DNA of 34,583 bases from NCBI GenBank assembly GCA_903955385.1, contig CAJBNH010000130.1:1-34583 (forward strand). The letters run 5' to 3'. Shown one piece after another: positions 8,653 through 15,862 of this stretch. The translations under genes and the position numbers were made by a program. Within the stretch, counting starts at the first letter, position 1. Each line of letters begins with the position of its first letter. Below the pieces are notes generated by a model, which worked only from the letters and a program-made list of their open reading frames with translations, did not search any database and was not told the origin of the DNA. The stretch comes from an uncultured Myxococcales bacterium. Its GTDB lineage: Bacteria > Myxococcota_A > UBA9042.

Positions 8653-9426
8653 TTGCCGCGCCGTCCCTTCCCTTGCCCGCTTGCCCGGGGCCTGCTGCTG
8701 ACCTGTGCGGTGACCGTGCTGGCCGCCGTGGCCATGCCGACGGCACCCGTGCAAGCCGCGCCGCAGTGCCTCAGTCGGTCGATCGGCGCGCCGACCCACG
8801 GCCGTCTGGTGGCGGGACGCCGGCTGCCCTCTTGGGGCACCCACTACGCGATCCAGCCGTTCACCGTGCGCAACGGCTACGTCTGGGGCACCTGCGAGCT
8901 GATCGACGGCCTGCGCTGGGTCGCTGACGAGCTTGCGGGGACGCTGCAGGGCCGACCGCTGGCGTTGGGCAACCTCAGCCCGCGGAAGGGCGGCGAGATG
9001 CCGATCTCCAGCTCGCACGAGTCGGGCCGCGACGTGGACGTGGCGCCGCTGATGGCCGACGACTTGGGTCGACCGATCCCCAGCTATTACCATCACTTCG
9101 ATCGCGACGGCATCTCGCGCTCGCACGGCCCGCGGTTCCGCTTCGATGTCGCGCGCAACTGGCGACTGGTCGAGGTGATCCTCGCGTGCCCGCACTTCGA
9201 GGTCGAAAAGCTGGTGATCGCGCCGTACTTACGCGACTCGCTGCTGGCCTACGCCCGTCAACAGAACGCCGCGCCAGAGCTTGTGGGGCTGGCCGAACGG
9301 AAGCTGGTGCCGCCCTGGCCCGGCGTCAAGCTGCACGACAACCACTTTCACCTGCGAATCGCCTGCTCGGTTGCGGACTTGGCTGCCGGGTGCCAGGACT
9401 CGATGCCGCAGCGGGTGGCGTTCTAG
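8653..9426 (+). CDS. Penicillin-insensitive murein endopeptidase-like protein (M74/MepA type)
   Basis: The 257-residue protein has an N-terminal signal (LARGLLLTCAVTVLAAVAMP, cleavage near VQAAP) and so acts in the periplasm. The zinc-site pattern of the LAS/M74 endopeptidases is complete: GNLSPRKGGEMPISSSHESG with His122, then GRDVDVAP with Asp127, and KLHDNHFHLRI with His231 and His233. MepA cuts the D-Ala-meso-diaminopimelate cross-links of peptidoglycan; the same activity is inferred here. The start is TTG at 8653, seven bases after a weak AGG; no ATG exists before the end of the signal sequence, which supports TTG. It opens a plus-strand series and is divergent from the Rrf2 gene. Confidence 0.82.
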   Translation: MPRRPFPCPLARGLLLTCAVTVLAAVAMPTAPVQAAPQCLSRSIGAPTHGRLVAGRRLPSWGTHYAIQPFTVRNGYVWGTCELIDGLRWVADELAGTLQGRPLALGNLSPRKGGEMPISSSHESGRDVDVAPLMADDLGRPIPSYYHHFDRDGISRSHGPRFRFDVARNWRLVEVILACPHFEVEKLVIAPYLRDSLLAYARQQNAAPELVGLAERKLVPPWPGVKLHDNHFHLRIACSVADLAAGCQDSMPQRVAF

Positions 9427-9469
9427 CCCGCAGCCGCGGACCCGCGGTTCGGCTTCGCCCGCCGCTTTC

Positions 9470-9498
9470 TTGCGCGCCCGCCCGTTCCGCGATAGGCC
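9470..9498 (+). promoter_or_regulatory. Promoter candidate for the PQQ-propeller gene
   Basis: TTGCGC at 9470-9475 and TAGGCC at 9493-9498 are separated by 17 bases and lie 28 bases upstream of the ATG at 9527. It has the same TTG-N3-N17-TAGG form as two other candidates in the window. Confidence 0.4.
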
Positions 9499-9526
9499 TC
9501 GTTCGTCCCTTTGCCGGAGGCTCCCG

Positions 9527-10834
9527 ATGCAGCGCCGTCAGTTCCTTGAGTCCTTGGCCCTCTCGGCCGTCGCGCTGCCTTTGGCGCGGGCGTACGCCGA
9601 GGACAAGGACGCTGTGGCTTCCTCGCTGCCGCAGGCGCTGGGGCTGCCGGACCCAAAGCCCTACAAGTTCAAGCCCAGCATCGCGAAATTGCCGGCGTGG
9701 ACGCTGGGGGATGCGAGCCAGCACGACAAGTGGACGTTGATGTTCCGCGGCAACCTGTCGCACACCTTCTACGGATCCGGGACGGTGCCGGCCGAGCCCA
9801 AGCTGCTGTGGAAGTTCGAGATGGCCGAGTACGCAACGCTGAAACACGGTGAGCCGACGGTCTGGAAGGGCTCGGGCTGGACCGGCCAGTCGCTGCGGTA
9901 CGGTGACTACGTCTGGATCGGCTCGACCGGCGGCCACATGCACTGCTTCGAGGCGATGACCGGCAAGCTGGTGTGGGTGTTCGCCGCCCAGCGCATGATC
10001 AAGGGCTCGCCGTGCCTATGGTCGAACCGGCTGTACTTCGTGTGTGTGGACAACTACTTGCGCTGCCTCGATGCGGCCACCGGCAAGCTGTTGTGGCAGT
10101 GGCGCTCGCCGAACGATGTGGACTCGTCGCCCTGTGTCTACCAAGGTCGGCTGTACGTCGGCGGTGAGGACGGCGCCGTCAAGTGCTTCGACCCGCTGAC
10201 CGGCAAGCTGCACTGGAAGAAGGACTTTGGCGTGGGCTGCTGCGAGAAGCCGGGCTCGGGCGGCATCGAGTCCAGCATCGCGATCGCAAGTGGCCGCGCC
10301 TACTTCGGTCACCTGGACGGCCACGTGCGCGCCATCGACCCCGCCGACGGCAAGCTCCTGTGGGCAACCAAGATCGGCGGCGACACCGACGCCTCGCCCG
10401 TCGTCGTCGGCGACCGCCTTTGGATCGGCACCGAAGAACCCAATGACGCCGGTGAGAGCTTCTTCTGCCTCTCTGCCACCGACGGCCGCAAGCTGTGGGC
10501 GCGCAAGCTGGGCGGCATCTGGTCCTCGGCTGCGGTGGTCGACGGCAAGCTCTACGTCGGCACCCACGGCGGCAAGATGCTGTGTCTGGACCCCGCGACC
10601 GGCGACACGATCTGGAGCTACGAGATCGGCATCTCGACGTGGAATTCGCCTTCCGTCGTGGACGGTAAGGTCCTGTTCGGCGCCTACGACCGCTACTACC
10701 GCATCCTCGACGCCGCCACGGGCAAGCTGCTGTGGAAGTTCGACGTCGGCGACCGCTGCCACTCCGCCGCAGCGATCGCGGACGGCCGCATCTGGGTCGG
10801 CAGCGCAAGCGGCAGCTACTACTGCTTCGGTTGA
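9527..10834 (+). CDS. Tat-exported PQQ-type beta-propeller protein
   Basis: The 435-residue protein begins MQRRQFLESLALSAVALPLA, a twin-arginine signal (RRQFL) with cleavage near ARAYA, so it is exported folded through Tat. The rest is an eight-bladed propeller of the PQQ/WD40-like type. Blade ends are visible as LLWKFEM, MTGKLVWVF, ATGKLLWQW, LTGKLHWKK, ADGKLLWAT, TDGRKLWAR, ATGDTIWSY and ATGKLLWKF. No catalytic Asp/Glu set or vicinal Cys pair of a true PQQ dehydrogenase stands out, although a CC pair occurs at DFGVGCCEKP. It may be a scaffold like BamB or a sugar or alcohol oxidoreductase relative; which one is not clear. GGAGG at 9516-9520 lies six bases before the ATG. Confidence 0.85.
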   Translation: MQRRQFLESLALSAVALPLARAYAEDKDAVASSLPQALGLPDPKPYKFKPSIAKLPAWTLGDASQHDKWTLMFRGNLSHTFYGSGTVPAEPKLLWKFEMAEYATLKHGEPTVWKGSGWTGQSLRYGDYVWIGSTGGHMHCFEAMTGKLVWVFAAQRMIKGSPCLWSNRLYFVCVDNYLRCLDAATGKLLWQWRSPNDVDSSPCVYQGRLYVGGEDGAVKCFDPLTGKLHWKKDFGVGCCEKPGSGGIESSIAIASGRAYFGHLDGHVRAIDPADGKLLWATKIGGDTDASPVVVGDRLWIGTEEPNDAGESFFCLSATDGRKLWARKLGGIWSSAAVVDGKLYVGTHGGKMLCLDPATGDTIWSYEIGISTWNSPSVVDGKVLFGAYDRYYRILDAATGKLLWKFDVGDRCHSAAAIADGRIWVGSASGSYYCFG

Positions 10835-10867
10835 CCCCAGCTTCGAATCCCACGGCGCCCCGCGCCC

Positions 10868-11815
10868 ATGGTGGAGTGCGACGTGCCCGCTCGGTTTGGC
10901 GAAGTCATGGCGGTGACCTGCGGTCTGGCCTGGGCCGTGTCGGTCGTCCTGTTTCGCCGCGTCGGTGACACGGACCCCAGAGCCCTGAATCTCTTCAAGA
11001 ACGTGGTCGCCTCGCTGCTGTTGCTGATCACGTTGGCGGTGATGGGACAGGGCTTTGACCTGCATCGCTCCACCGAGGATTGGACCCGACTGCTCGGCTC
11101 GAGCCTGCTCGGCCTGACCGTGGGCGACACGCTGTTTTTTGCGGGACTGCAGCGCATCGGCGCAAGCGTGGCGGCCGTGACCGACTGCACCTACTCCCCC
11201 GTGGTGCTGCTCTTTTCGGTTCTGCTGCTGGGCGAGGCGCTGTCGCCCGGTCTGCTGGTGGGGCTGCCGCTGGTCGTGGTCGGCCTGCTGGTGGTGGCGT
11301 GGCGGTCGGAACCCAAAGACAAATCCGGCACTTCCACCGAAGTCGGCAAGCCGGTCGATCGGCTGGGCGTGCTGTTTGCGATGGGCGGAGTCGCGTGCTC
11401 TGCCCTGGGCGCGGTGCTGGCCAAGCCCGCGCTCGAGCGAAGCGGCCTGGTCGAAGCGACCGCAGTGCGCATGGTCTTTTCCAGCCTCACCCTCCTGTTG
11501 TGGCAGGTGGCGTCTGGCCGGACACGGTCGTCGTGGCAGCTCTTCCTGCCGCACCCGCGCTGGCGGTGGATGCTGCCCGCCACCGTGATGGGCTCGTACT
11601 TCTCGATGCTGTTGTGGCTCGGCGGGTTCAAGTACGCCCCGGCAAGCACGGCGGCACTCCTGAACCAGCTGGCAACCATCTTTCTGCTGGTACTGTCGGC
11701 GACCTTGGGGGGCGAGGTGGTGCCCGCGCGCCGTTGGGCGGGGGCCGCGATAGCGTTCAGCGGGGCCATGGTCGTGCTGGCCGGCAGCCATGGCCTGTCG
11801 TGGAACCCGCTGTGA
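10868..11815 (+). CDS. DMT-superfamily (EamA) inner-membrane transporter
   Basis: The 315-residue protein has two EamA repeats of about five transmembrane helices each. The first covers AVTCGLAWAVSVVLF to GLPLVVVGLLVVAW and the second RLGVLFAMGGVACSALGAVL to AAIAFSGAMVVLAGSHG. GLQRIGASVAAVTDCTYSPV and FKYAPASTAALLNQLATIFL are the conserved end-of-repeat segments. Such proteins export metabolites or take up small solutes; the substrate cannot be read from sequence. The gene begins 33 bases after the propeller gene. No strong ribosome site is seen; an in-frame ATG at about 10907 (MAVTCGLAWAV) is a possible alternative start. Confidence 0.85.
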   Translation: MVECDVPARFGEVMAVTCGLAWAVSVVLFRRVGDTDPRALNLFKNVVASLLLLITLAVMGQGFDLHRSTEDWTRLLGSSLLGLTVGDTLFFAGLQRIGASVAAVTDCTYSPVVLLFSVLLLGEALSPGLLVGLPLVVVGLLVVAWRSEPKDKSGTSTEVGKPVDRLGVLFAMGGVACSALGAVLAKPALERSGLVEATAVRMVFSSLTLLLWQVASGRTRSSWQLFLPHPRWRWMLPATVMGSYFSMLLWLGGFKYAPASTAALLNQLATIFLLVLSATLGGEVVPARRWAGAAIAFSGAMVVLAGSHGLSWNPL

Positions 11816-11873
11816 ATCGCTTGTGCGTGGCGTGGCTCTGACGGGCGGTCCCCCTCGACGAGCCGGAGAGCCC

Positions 11874-12656
11874 ATGCACCGCAACCACGCTTCCATCCTT
11901 CGCTTTTCTCTCATCCTCTCCTTGCTGTCGGTCGTCACCGCGTGCAAGGACCCGTCGCCCATCGTCGCTGTTCCGCTGGCCCAAGCCGCCGCGCAGGGTG
12001 GCATCCAGCGGGTCGACGCAGAGACATTCCAGCAGCTGCATGAGCAGTTGGGCGGCATCCTGCTGGACGTCCGGACGCCGGGCGAGACCGCGCGGGCTCG
12101 CATCGCGGGGGCCAGTCTGGTCGACCTGACGGACCCGCGGTTCGAGCAGCGGATCTCTCTGATGCAGAAGAACAAACCGGTGTTCATCTACTGCGCATCC
12201 GGTAGCCGCAGCGCCGCAGCTGCGCGCATCCTGCAGCGTCAGGGGTTTGGCCAGATCTACGACCTTGGGCCGGGCCTCATGGGCTGGATGCGGGCTGGCC
12301 TGCCGGTCGAGCGCGGGGCTGCCGCAGACGACGCCACCGCGCAACGCATGGAACCCGCTGCATTCGATGCGCTTTTGGCCAGCAACCGGGTCGTGCTGGT
12401 CGACTTCCACACACCGTGGTGTGCGCCGTGCAAGAAGATGGCACCTGTCGTCGATGACTTGGCCCGGGTCTGGCAGGGCCGCGCCGTGGTCACCCGTGTG
12501 AATGCCGACGCGAGCGAGGCTCTGGCCGCTCGCGAGCGCGTCGAGGGCGTGCCGCTGTTCGTGCTGTACGTGGCAGGCAAAGAGCAGTGGCGGAAGTCCG
12601 GCGAACAGTCCCGCGAAGCTCTGGATGCAGAGCTGCAGCGCGCCCTTGCGTTGTAG
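11874..12656 (+). CDS. Rhodanese-thioredoxin fusion lipoprotein
   Basis: The 260-residue protein begins MHRNHASILRFSLILSLLSV and has a lipobox VTAC (Cys24). Residues about 45-145 form a rhodanese domain with VRTPGE and the active loop YCASGSRS (Cys107), then YDLGPGLMGWMRAGLP. Residues about 158-260 form a thioredoxin domain with FHTPWCAPCKKM (Cys183, Cys186) and GVPLFVLY containing the cis-proline. The pair could pass sulfane sulfur or disulfides at the outer face of a membrane, with the thioredoxin cysteines reducing the rhodanese persulfide; that coupling is inferred. GGAG at 11864-11867 supports this start over an in-frame upstream one. It converges on the response regulator gene. Confidence 0.9.
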   Translation: MHRNHASILRFSLILSLLSVVTACKDPSPIVAVPLAQAAAQGGIQRVDAETFQQLHEQLGGILLDVRTPGETARARIAGASLVDLTDPRFEQRISLMQKNKPVFIYCASGSRSAAAARILQRQGFGQIYDLGPGLMGWMRAGLPVERGAAADDATAQRMEPAAFDALLASNRVVLVDFHTPWCAPCKKMAPVVDDLARVWQGRAVVTRVNADASEALAARERVEGVPLFVLYVAGKEQWRKSGEQSREALDAELQRALAL

Positions 12657-12672
12657 CCGCGCCCCCGCCCCC

Positions 12673-12686
12673 GGCCGTCTGCGGCC
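12673..12686. terminator. Short GC hairpin between convergent genes
   Basis: GGCCG-TCTG-CGGCC lies in the 51-base gap between the rhodanese-thioredoxin gene and the response regulator gene. It could end transcription from both sides, but there is no T-run. Confidence 0.3.
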
Positions 12687-12707
12687 CGGAACTTCTCTAG
12701 CGCCGTC

Positions 12708-14234
12708 CTACAGTTGCCGTGTGCTGATGCCAGGTCCGGCCGGTATCGACGCCGCCGTGGCCGGCGCGAACTCGGTCCCCTCATCCGCAGCGTTGCGGAA
12801 AGCGGCTTGACGCAGCGTTCGGCGCAGGTCGGCGGGATCCACACCGTATTCCAAGAGCTTGCGATACAGCGTCGACTTGCCGATCTGCAGCTCGCGTCGT
12901 GCGGCCGCCAGATTGCCGCCGTGGGCCTGGATGGCGTCGAAGATCGCCGTGCGCTCGATCGACGCAAGTGCCCGCCGGGGACTCGCGGCATCGCCACCGG
13001 GACGCGGGGCCAACGGTGCTGCCGCCCGCTCCTTGGTCGGCGTCTCGATCGGACCCAGCGGTCGGATCGTCAGGTCGGTGGTGCGCAGCTCATCGCCGTG
13101 CGAAGCCAGCAGCGCCGCGTGCAGGGTGCTCTGCAGCTCACGCACGTTGCCCGGCCAGTGCCACTGCGCCAGCATGTCCAGCATCGCCGGTTCGACACGG
13201 GGCACCGGCCGCCCTTCGCTCTGGCACAGCGGCGGCAGCAGGGCATCGACCAGATCGGGAATGTCTTCGAGGCGATCGCGCAGGGGCGGCACGGTCAGCT
13301 CGGCGACTGCGACGCGGAAAAACAGGTCCTCGCGGAACCGCCCCGCCACCACGGCACCGCGCAGGTCGCGATGGGTGGCCGCGATCAGGCGGAAGTCCGA
13401 GCTGACCTCGACCGTGCCGCCAATGCGGTAGAAGCTGCGCTCCTGCAGCACGCGCAGCAGCCGGGACTGGTTGGCGTTGGTCAGCTCTGCGATCTCGTCC
13501 AGAAACACCGTGCCGCCGTCCGCCTGCTCGAAACGTCCGATGCGCCGCTGCAAGGCGCCGGTGAAAGCGGCGCGCTCGTGCCCGAACAGCTCCGAGTCCT
13601 GCAGGCCCTCTGGCATCGCCGCACAGTTCACGGGCACGAATCGCCGGTCCGCACGCGTGCTGAGACCGTGGATCGCCCGCGCGACGATCTCCTTGCCCGT
13701 CCCCGTCTCTCCGTAGATCAGCACGCTGACGCGGCCGCCGGCCACGCGGTGAATTTCCTTGCGCAGACGACGCATTGCGGCCGAGCGACCGTCCAAACCC
13801 AGCACCTCGGGGTCCTGATCGGCGGCCAGCCGGTCCAGGCGCCGCGTCATCGCGTGGGCAGATACGGCGTTGCGCACCACGGTCTGCAATCGCACCGGCT
13901 CCACCGGCTTGGTCAGGAAGTCCCACGCGCCACCCTGCACCGCTTGCACCGCCAGATCGATCGAGCCGTGGCCCGTCAGCACCACCACTGGCACAGTCGG
14001 GTCCAACGCCTTGATTCGTGTCAGCAATTCGAGCCCGACCGAGTCCGGCAGCACCAGGTCCAGACAGATGGCGGCAGGCGGATTCTGGCGGATCGAGTCC
14101 AGACACGCGGCCGCCGTCGCCACACCGTGGGTCTGGAAGCCGACCGCACGCAGCCAGCGGGACACGATCTCGCGCGCGGTCGGTTCGTCATCGACCACGA
14201 GTACAGGCCAGTCCATCTCATTGGTTGTCGACAT
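12708..14234 (-). CDS. NtrC-family sigma-54-dependent response regulator, orphan
   Basis: The 508-residue protein has three domains. The receiver (about 9-125) has acidic residues Asp15/Asp16, phospho-acceptor Asp59 in CLDLVLPD, Thr87 and Lys109 in LTKPVE. The AAA+ domain (about 147-380) has Walker A GETGTGKE (175-182) and Walker B GTVFLDEIAE (Asp246, Glu247). At the C-terminus a Fis-type helix-turn-helix (about 430-470) includes GGNLAAARRELQIGKSTLYR. The sigma-54 contact loop reads AAFTGA (222-227) where the family has GAFTGA. A long Ala/Pro-rich tail follows the HTH. AAGGAGG at 14243-14249 precedes the ATG well. No histidine kinase lies beside it, so its partner is elsewhere; targets are unknown. 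Confidence 0.92.
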   Translation of the reverse strand: MSTTNEMDWPVLVVDDEPTAREIVSRWLRAVGFQTHGVATAAACLDSIRQNPPAAICLDLVLPDSVGLELLTRIKALDPTVPVVVLTGHGSIDLAVQAVQGGAWDFLTKPVEPVRLQTVVRNAVSAHAMTRRLDRLAADQDPEVLGLDGRSAAMRRLRKEIHRVAGGRVSVLIYGETGTGKEIVARAIHGLSTRADRRFVPVNCAAMPEGLQDSELFGHERAAFTGALQRRIGRFEQADGGTVFLDEIAELTNANQSRLLRVLQERSFYRIGGTVEVSSDFRLIAATHRDLRGAVVAGRFREDLFFRVAVAELTVPPLRDRLEDIPDLVDALLPPLCQSEGRPVPRVEPAMLDMLAQWHWPGNVRELQSTLHAALLASHGDELRTTDLTIRPLGPIETPTKERAAAPLAPRPGGDAASPRRALASIERTAIFDAIQAHGGNLAAARRELQIGKSTLYRKLLEYGVDPADLRRTLRQAAFRNAADEGTEFAPATAASIPAGPGISTRQL

Positions 14235-14337
14235 CTGCTTGCCTCCTTCGTCTCGCCGGGTCCGATTGCACTTCTGATGTCCCTCTCGACTTTCACCGTC
14301 CGGATCGCGCAGGCTGCACTTCGCGCCGGGCTACGGC

Positions 14338-14359
14338 GAGCGGACGAGCGGACGAGCGG
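14338..14359. repeat. Tandem 8-base repeat GAGCGGAC, 2.75 copies
   Basis: Two full copies and six bases of a third follow one another without gaps in the region between the response regulator and endonuclease genes. Direct repeats at 8-base spacing do not match a helical turn, so it may be slippage rather than a binding array. Confidence 0.7.
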
Positions 14360-14387
14360 CGTCCTACTAAGCACGATGCGTGCCAAG

Positions 14388-14402
14388 GTGGGACATTCCC
14401 AC
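14388..14402. promoter_or_regulatory. Palindrome GTGGGA-CAT-TCCCAC, candidate operator
   Basis: A perfect inverted repeat of 6-base arms with a 3-base centre lies 154 bases upstream of the response regulator start. Fis-type HTH dimers of NtrC-like proteins bind such symmetric sites, so autoregulation is a reasonable guess. There is no direct evidence of binding. Confidence 0.35.
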
Positions 14403-14445
14403 AGTACGGTCATGGAATCGAGAGGTTCGACCTGAAACACTGAAT

Positions 14446-14527
14446 CGGAACGGGACCTTCCCCCCAGCCTAACACGTTTCCATTTGAGACACATGACGCT
14501 TCTTGACACGCATCATTTTGAGACAGC
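14446..14527. repeat. Dispersed element, copy A
   Basis: This copy contains CGGAACGGGAC at 14446-14456, TTGACACG at 14503-14510 and CATTTTG at 14514-14520, followed by AGACAGC. Copy B at 25508 has the same three blocks at identical distances (57 bases from the first to the second, three bases between the second and third). Copy A also has an internal near-repeat, CATTTGAGACACATGACG then CATTTTGAGACAGCC. Nested short repeats of this kind occur at IS21-type transposon ends, so an insertion-sequence remnant is possible; a shared regulatory element is the alternative. Confidence 0.6.
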
Positions 14528-14657
14528 CCGACAACTTCGGACGGTTGCCTGGGGCGAAAAGCGCACACTGCGCCCCAAGATGATGCTGTCCGTTGCGGAC
14601 ACCACCGCTGCTCCTGACACGAGAAACGCCTTGGGGAACTCGCTCCCCTGCCCGGGG

Positions 14658-15695
14658 ATGCGTTCCCCCTTCGGCAACGGCCGTGGGACACGCGCCCTGA
14701 CCGCAGCACTGATGACCTTGGCGCTGCTCGGATGCTCGCCGGACAGCGCTGTTTCCGGTCCCGATGCGACCGCCGGTGAGACGCTTGCCGATGCGTGGCC
14801 CGACAGCGCCGATGTCCTCGACGCGATCCTCGACACGCCGCACGACCTGATCGACGCAGGCGATCTGCCGGACCTGCCGGACTCCGACCTTGCGCTGCCC
14901 GACGGTGCCCCCGCCGACGTGATGCCCGTCGATGCCGCCGTCGACACCGCCGTCGACACCGCGTGGCCGGACGATGTGGTGCTGACCGGAGCATACGCGG
15001 ATCTGGAGGGATTGCAGGGACCTGCGCTGTCCCACGCGCTGTGCGAGATGGTGCGTGTCGGCTACAAGTCGCTGTCCTACGATCAGGCGCGCATCGAGCT
15101 CTTTCAGGTGGTCGAGGCCTACGATGGCGACGTCCATGAGATCTACACGGGCGCCTGGCTGCCGCAGAACTTGTCCCAGCTGAACACGGAGCACACGTGG
15201 CCGCAGAGTCTGGGCGCGACCGGCGCGGCCAAGTCCGACCTGCATCACCTCATGCCGTCGCTGGCCGACTTCAACAGCGCGCGCGGCAACCTGCCCTACG
15301 GCAAAGTGAAGTACGTCAACTGGCCCAACGCTTTTCTGGGCGATGTCGACTGCAAGGACCACTGGCCGGGAAACCCGAACGGCTGCTTCTCGTTCCGCGG
15401 CAAGGACGCAAATGGCGTGCAGCTGTTCGAGCCTCGCGACGCCCACAAGGGCAACGCCGCGCGCGCACTGTTCTATTTCGCGATCCGCTGGGGCAGCACC
15501 GACTGCAAGCCCAAGTCCTTCTCGGACCTCGACCCCGCGCACCCGGCCGTCACGCTTGCGACCCTGAAGGCGTGGAACTTTCTGGACCCGCCCGACGACG
15601 CCGAGCGCGACCGCAACGACCGCATCGAGAAGCTGCAGAAGACGCGCAACCCGTTCATCGACCACCCGGAGCTCGTCGACCGCGTCGGGTTCTGA
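14658..15695 (+). CDS. Endonuclease I family DNase, lipoprotein
   Basis: The 345-residue protein starts MRSPFGNGRGTRALTAALMT and has the lipobox LLGC (Cys26), so it is exported and lipid-anchored. An acidic spacer covers about residues 27-107. The catalytic domain belongs to the EndA/NucM/Vvn family, His-Me finger nucleases that cut DNA non-specifically using Mg2+ or Ca2+. LNTEHTWPQSLG (Glu178, His179), KSDLHHLMPS (Asp194, His196, His197), the Asn in ADFNSARGNLPYG and KGNAARALFYFAIRW are all present, so activity is likely. Ribosome site is weak (GGGG directly before the ATG). Likely roles are extracellular DNA breakdown for nutrition, or competition; both are inferred from family and location. 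Confidence 0.88.
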   Translation: MRSPFGNGRGTRALTAALMTLALLGCSPDSAVSGPDATAGETLADAWPDSADVLDAILDTPHDLIDAGDLPDLPDSDLALPDGAPADVMPVDAAVDTAVDTAWPDDVVLTGAYADLEGLQGPALSHALCEMVRVGYKSLSYDQARIELFQVVEAYDGDVHEIYTGAWLPQNLSQLNTEHTWPQSLGATGAAKSDLHHLMPSLADFNSARGNLPYGKVKYVNWPNAFLGDVDCKDHWPGNPNGCFSFRGKDANGVQLFEPRDAHKGNAARALFYFAIRWGSTDCKPKSFSDLDPAHPAVTLATLKAWNFLDPPDDAERDRNDRIEKLQKTRNPFIDHPELVDRVGF

Positions 15696-15768
15696 CGATG
15701 GCAGGCGGCGGCTGGGTGGCGTCGAATTGACGCGCCGCCATGGCCTGTTCGGGCACGTCACGTTCGCG

Positions 15769-15798
15769 TTGCATTGTGCAGCGGGGTGATCCTACTCT
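15769..15798 (+). promoter_or_regulatory. Promoter candidate for the Myxo-repeat lipoprotein gene
   Basis: TTGCAT at 15769-15774 and TACTCT at 15793-15798 are 18 bases apart, 64 bases upstream of the start at 15863. The match is modest. Confidence 0.25.
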
Positions 15799-15862
15799 TG
15801 CACCCTTGCGCCAGGCCCGCGCTGACGGTGCGGCCACGACCTCCTCCTCCTGCCAGGAAGCC

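Larger units (their letters stand above)
14235..14657. other. Long divergent regulatory region
   Basis: This 423-base stretch separates the response regulator from the divergent endonuclease gene. It holds 2.75 copies of the 8-base unit GAGCGGAC (14338-14359), a perfect palindrome at 14388-14402, and a copy of a dispersed element (14446-14527) shared with 25508-25590. A frame open from 14484 is continuous with the endonuclease, but its first 58 codons contain no signal peptide and overlap the element, so I treat them as non-coding. No clear -24/-12 sigma-54 promoter was found here. Confidence 0.6.

Noticed and set aside
10016-12187. 723-residue open frame antisense to three plus-strand genes
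   Set aside because: It crosses the propeller, permease and rhodanese-thioredoxin genes, each with strong family motifs. It has no motif of its own.
14484-14657. N-terminal extension of the endonuclease gene starting at 14484
   Set aside because: It would place 58 residues before a good lipoprotein signal and would overlap the dispersed element; the start at 14658 is preferred.
14250-14660. A sigma-54 (-24/-12) promoter near the NtrC-type regulator
   Set aside because: No GG and GC pair at the required 10-base separation with a good match to TGGCAC-N5-TTGC was found.
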